In this document: positions 63,826 through 64,000 of the stretch, piece after piece
Layout of the letters: each line of letters begins with the position of its first letter
How positions within the stretch are numbered: position 1 is the stretch's first letter
Assembly (NCBI GenBank): GCA_033961575.1
Contig: CM066727.1
Coordinates: forward strand, 155,543,434 to 155,607,433
Direction: 5' to 3'
Length of the DNA: 64,000 nucleotides
Origin: Aselliscus stoliczkanus
Taxonomy: Eukaryota; Chordata; Mammalia; Chiroptera; Hipposideridae
Translations under genes and position numbers: made by a program
The notes under the pieces: model-generated
Database searches by the model: none
Told to the model about the DNA's origin: nothing
The model's input: the letters and a program-made list of their open reading frames with translations, nothing else

Positions 63826-64000
63826 AAACACCTGGCACTGAACGATAGCTTAGGTAATCTTTGTCACTAACCTGGCTTTCCCCAGTTTATCCTATGTTTG
63901 ATAATACATCATATTGGCCAGGAAAGCAACTTCATTTGAGGAAGGAGTTCTCCTCACCCAAGGACTATGTTTTCAGAAATGCTTCCCTTTACCGAGAATC
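63826..64000. other. Intergenic, nothing recognised
   Basis: Short unique-looking end of the window. Confidence 0.4.

Overview
The window is ordinary euthumian-type mammalian nuclear DNA, most likely from a bat of the rhinolophoid group (horseshoe, leaf-nosed or false-vampire bats and relatives). The organism call rests on the SINEs: several dozen tRNA-derived copies whose long forms end in the motif 'ttccccaataaa' and match, as I remember them, the MEG/Rhin SINEs of Rhinolophoidea. Genus cannot be fixed by eye. Ancient eutherian repeats (MIR, L2, MER5, MLT1, old L1) are also present.

Only two protein-coding genes are supported, both on the minus strand and both cytoskeletal: PRPH (peripherin, nine coding exons, 2483-5537) and TUBA1C (alpha-tubulin 1C, four exons, 20448-27281). 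Every exon joins in frame: 1413 nt/470 aa for PRPH and 1350 nt/449 aa for TUBA1C. The tandem order TUBA1C then PRPH, read along their own strand, is the arrangement at human 12q13.12. PRPH lies in a compact GC-rich block with a TATA box. TUBA1C has a CpG-island promoter, two repeat-bearing introns and a clear polyadenylation signal.

Layout: 1-2150 L2 remnants and a cut SINE; 2150-5612 PRPH; 5612-20335 intergenic with MIR, MER5, MLT1 and SINEs; 20335-27400 TUBA1C; 27400-28000 its CpG island and upstream promoter; 28000-64000 gene-poor, repeat-rich DNA. The last part holds a solo MLT1 LTR, three L2 tracts, a deleted mariner inside an L2 (42697-43245), an old L1 of about 6 kb riddled with SINEs (43560-49560), and a GC-rich patch with two CTCF-like motifs (55560-56160).

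SINE labels used below. Type A: about 100 bp, one tRNA-like head plus poly(A). Type B: the same head continued by about 300 bp ending in 'ccaataaaatcttt'. Type C: a different tRNA-like head with the 'ttccccaataaa' tail (short MEG-like); one copy, at 10772, is the long MEG form. Type D: the 5' part of the long MEG form cut to about 150 bp plus poly(A). Most long ORFs in the repeat-rich half are translations of these SINEs and are not genes.

I found no operon, CRISPR array, phage, toxin system or intact viral gene. The observations most worth checking are an in-frame, stop-free intron 5 of PRPH, a mosaic-looking TUBA1C C-terminal tail, parallel long/short SINE families with CTCF-like sites in type D, and the GC-rich CTCF patch upstream of TUBA1C.
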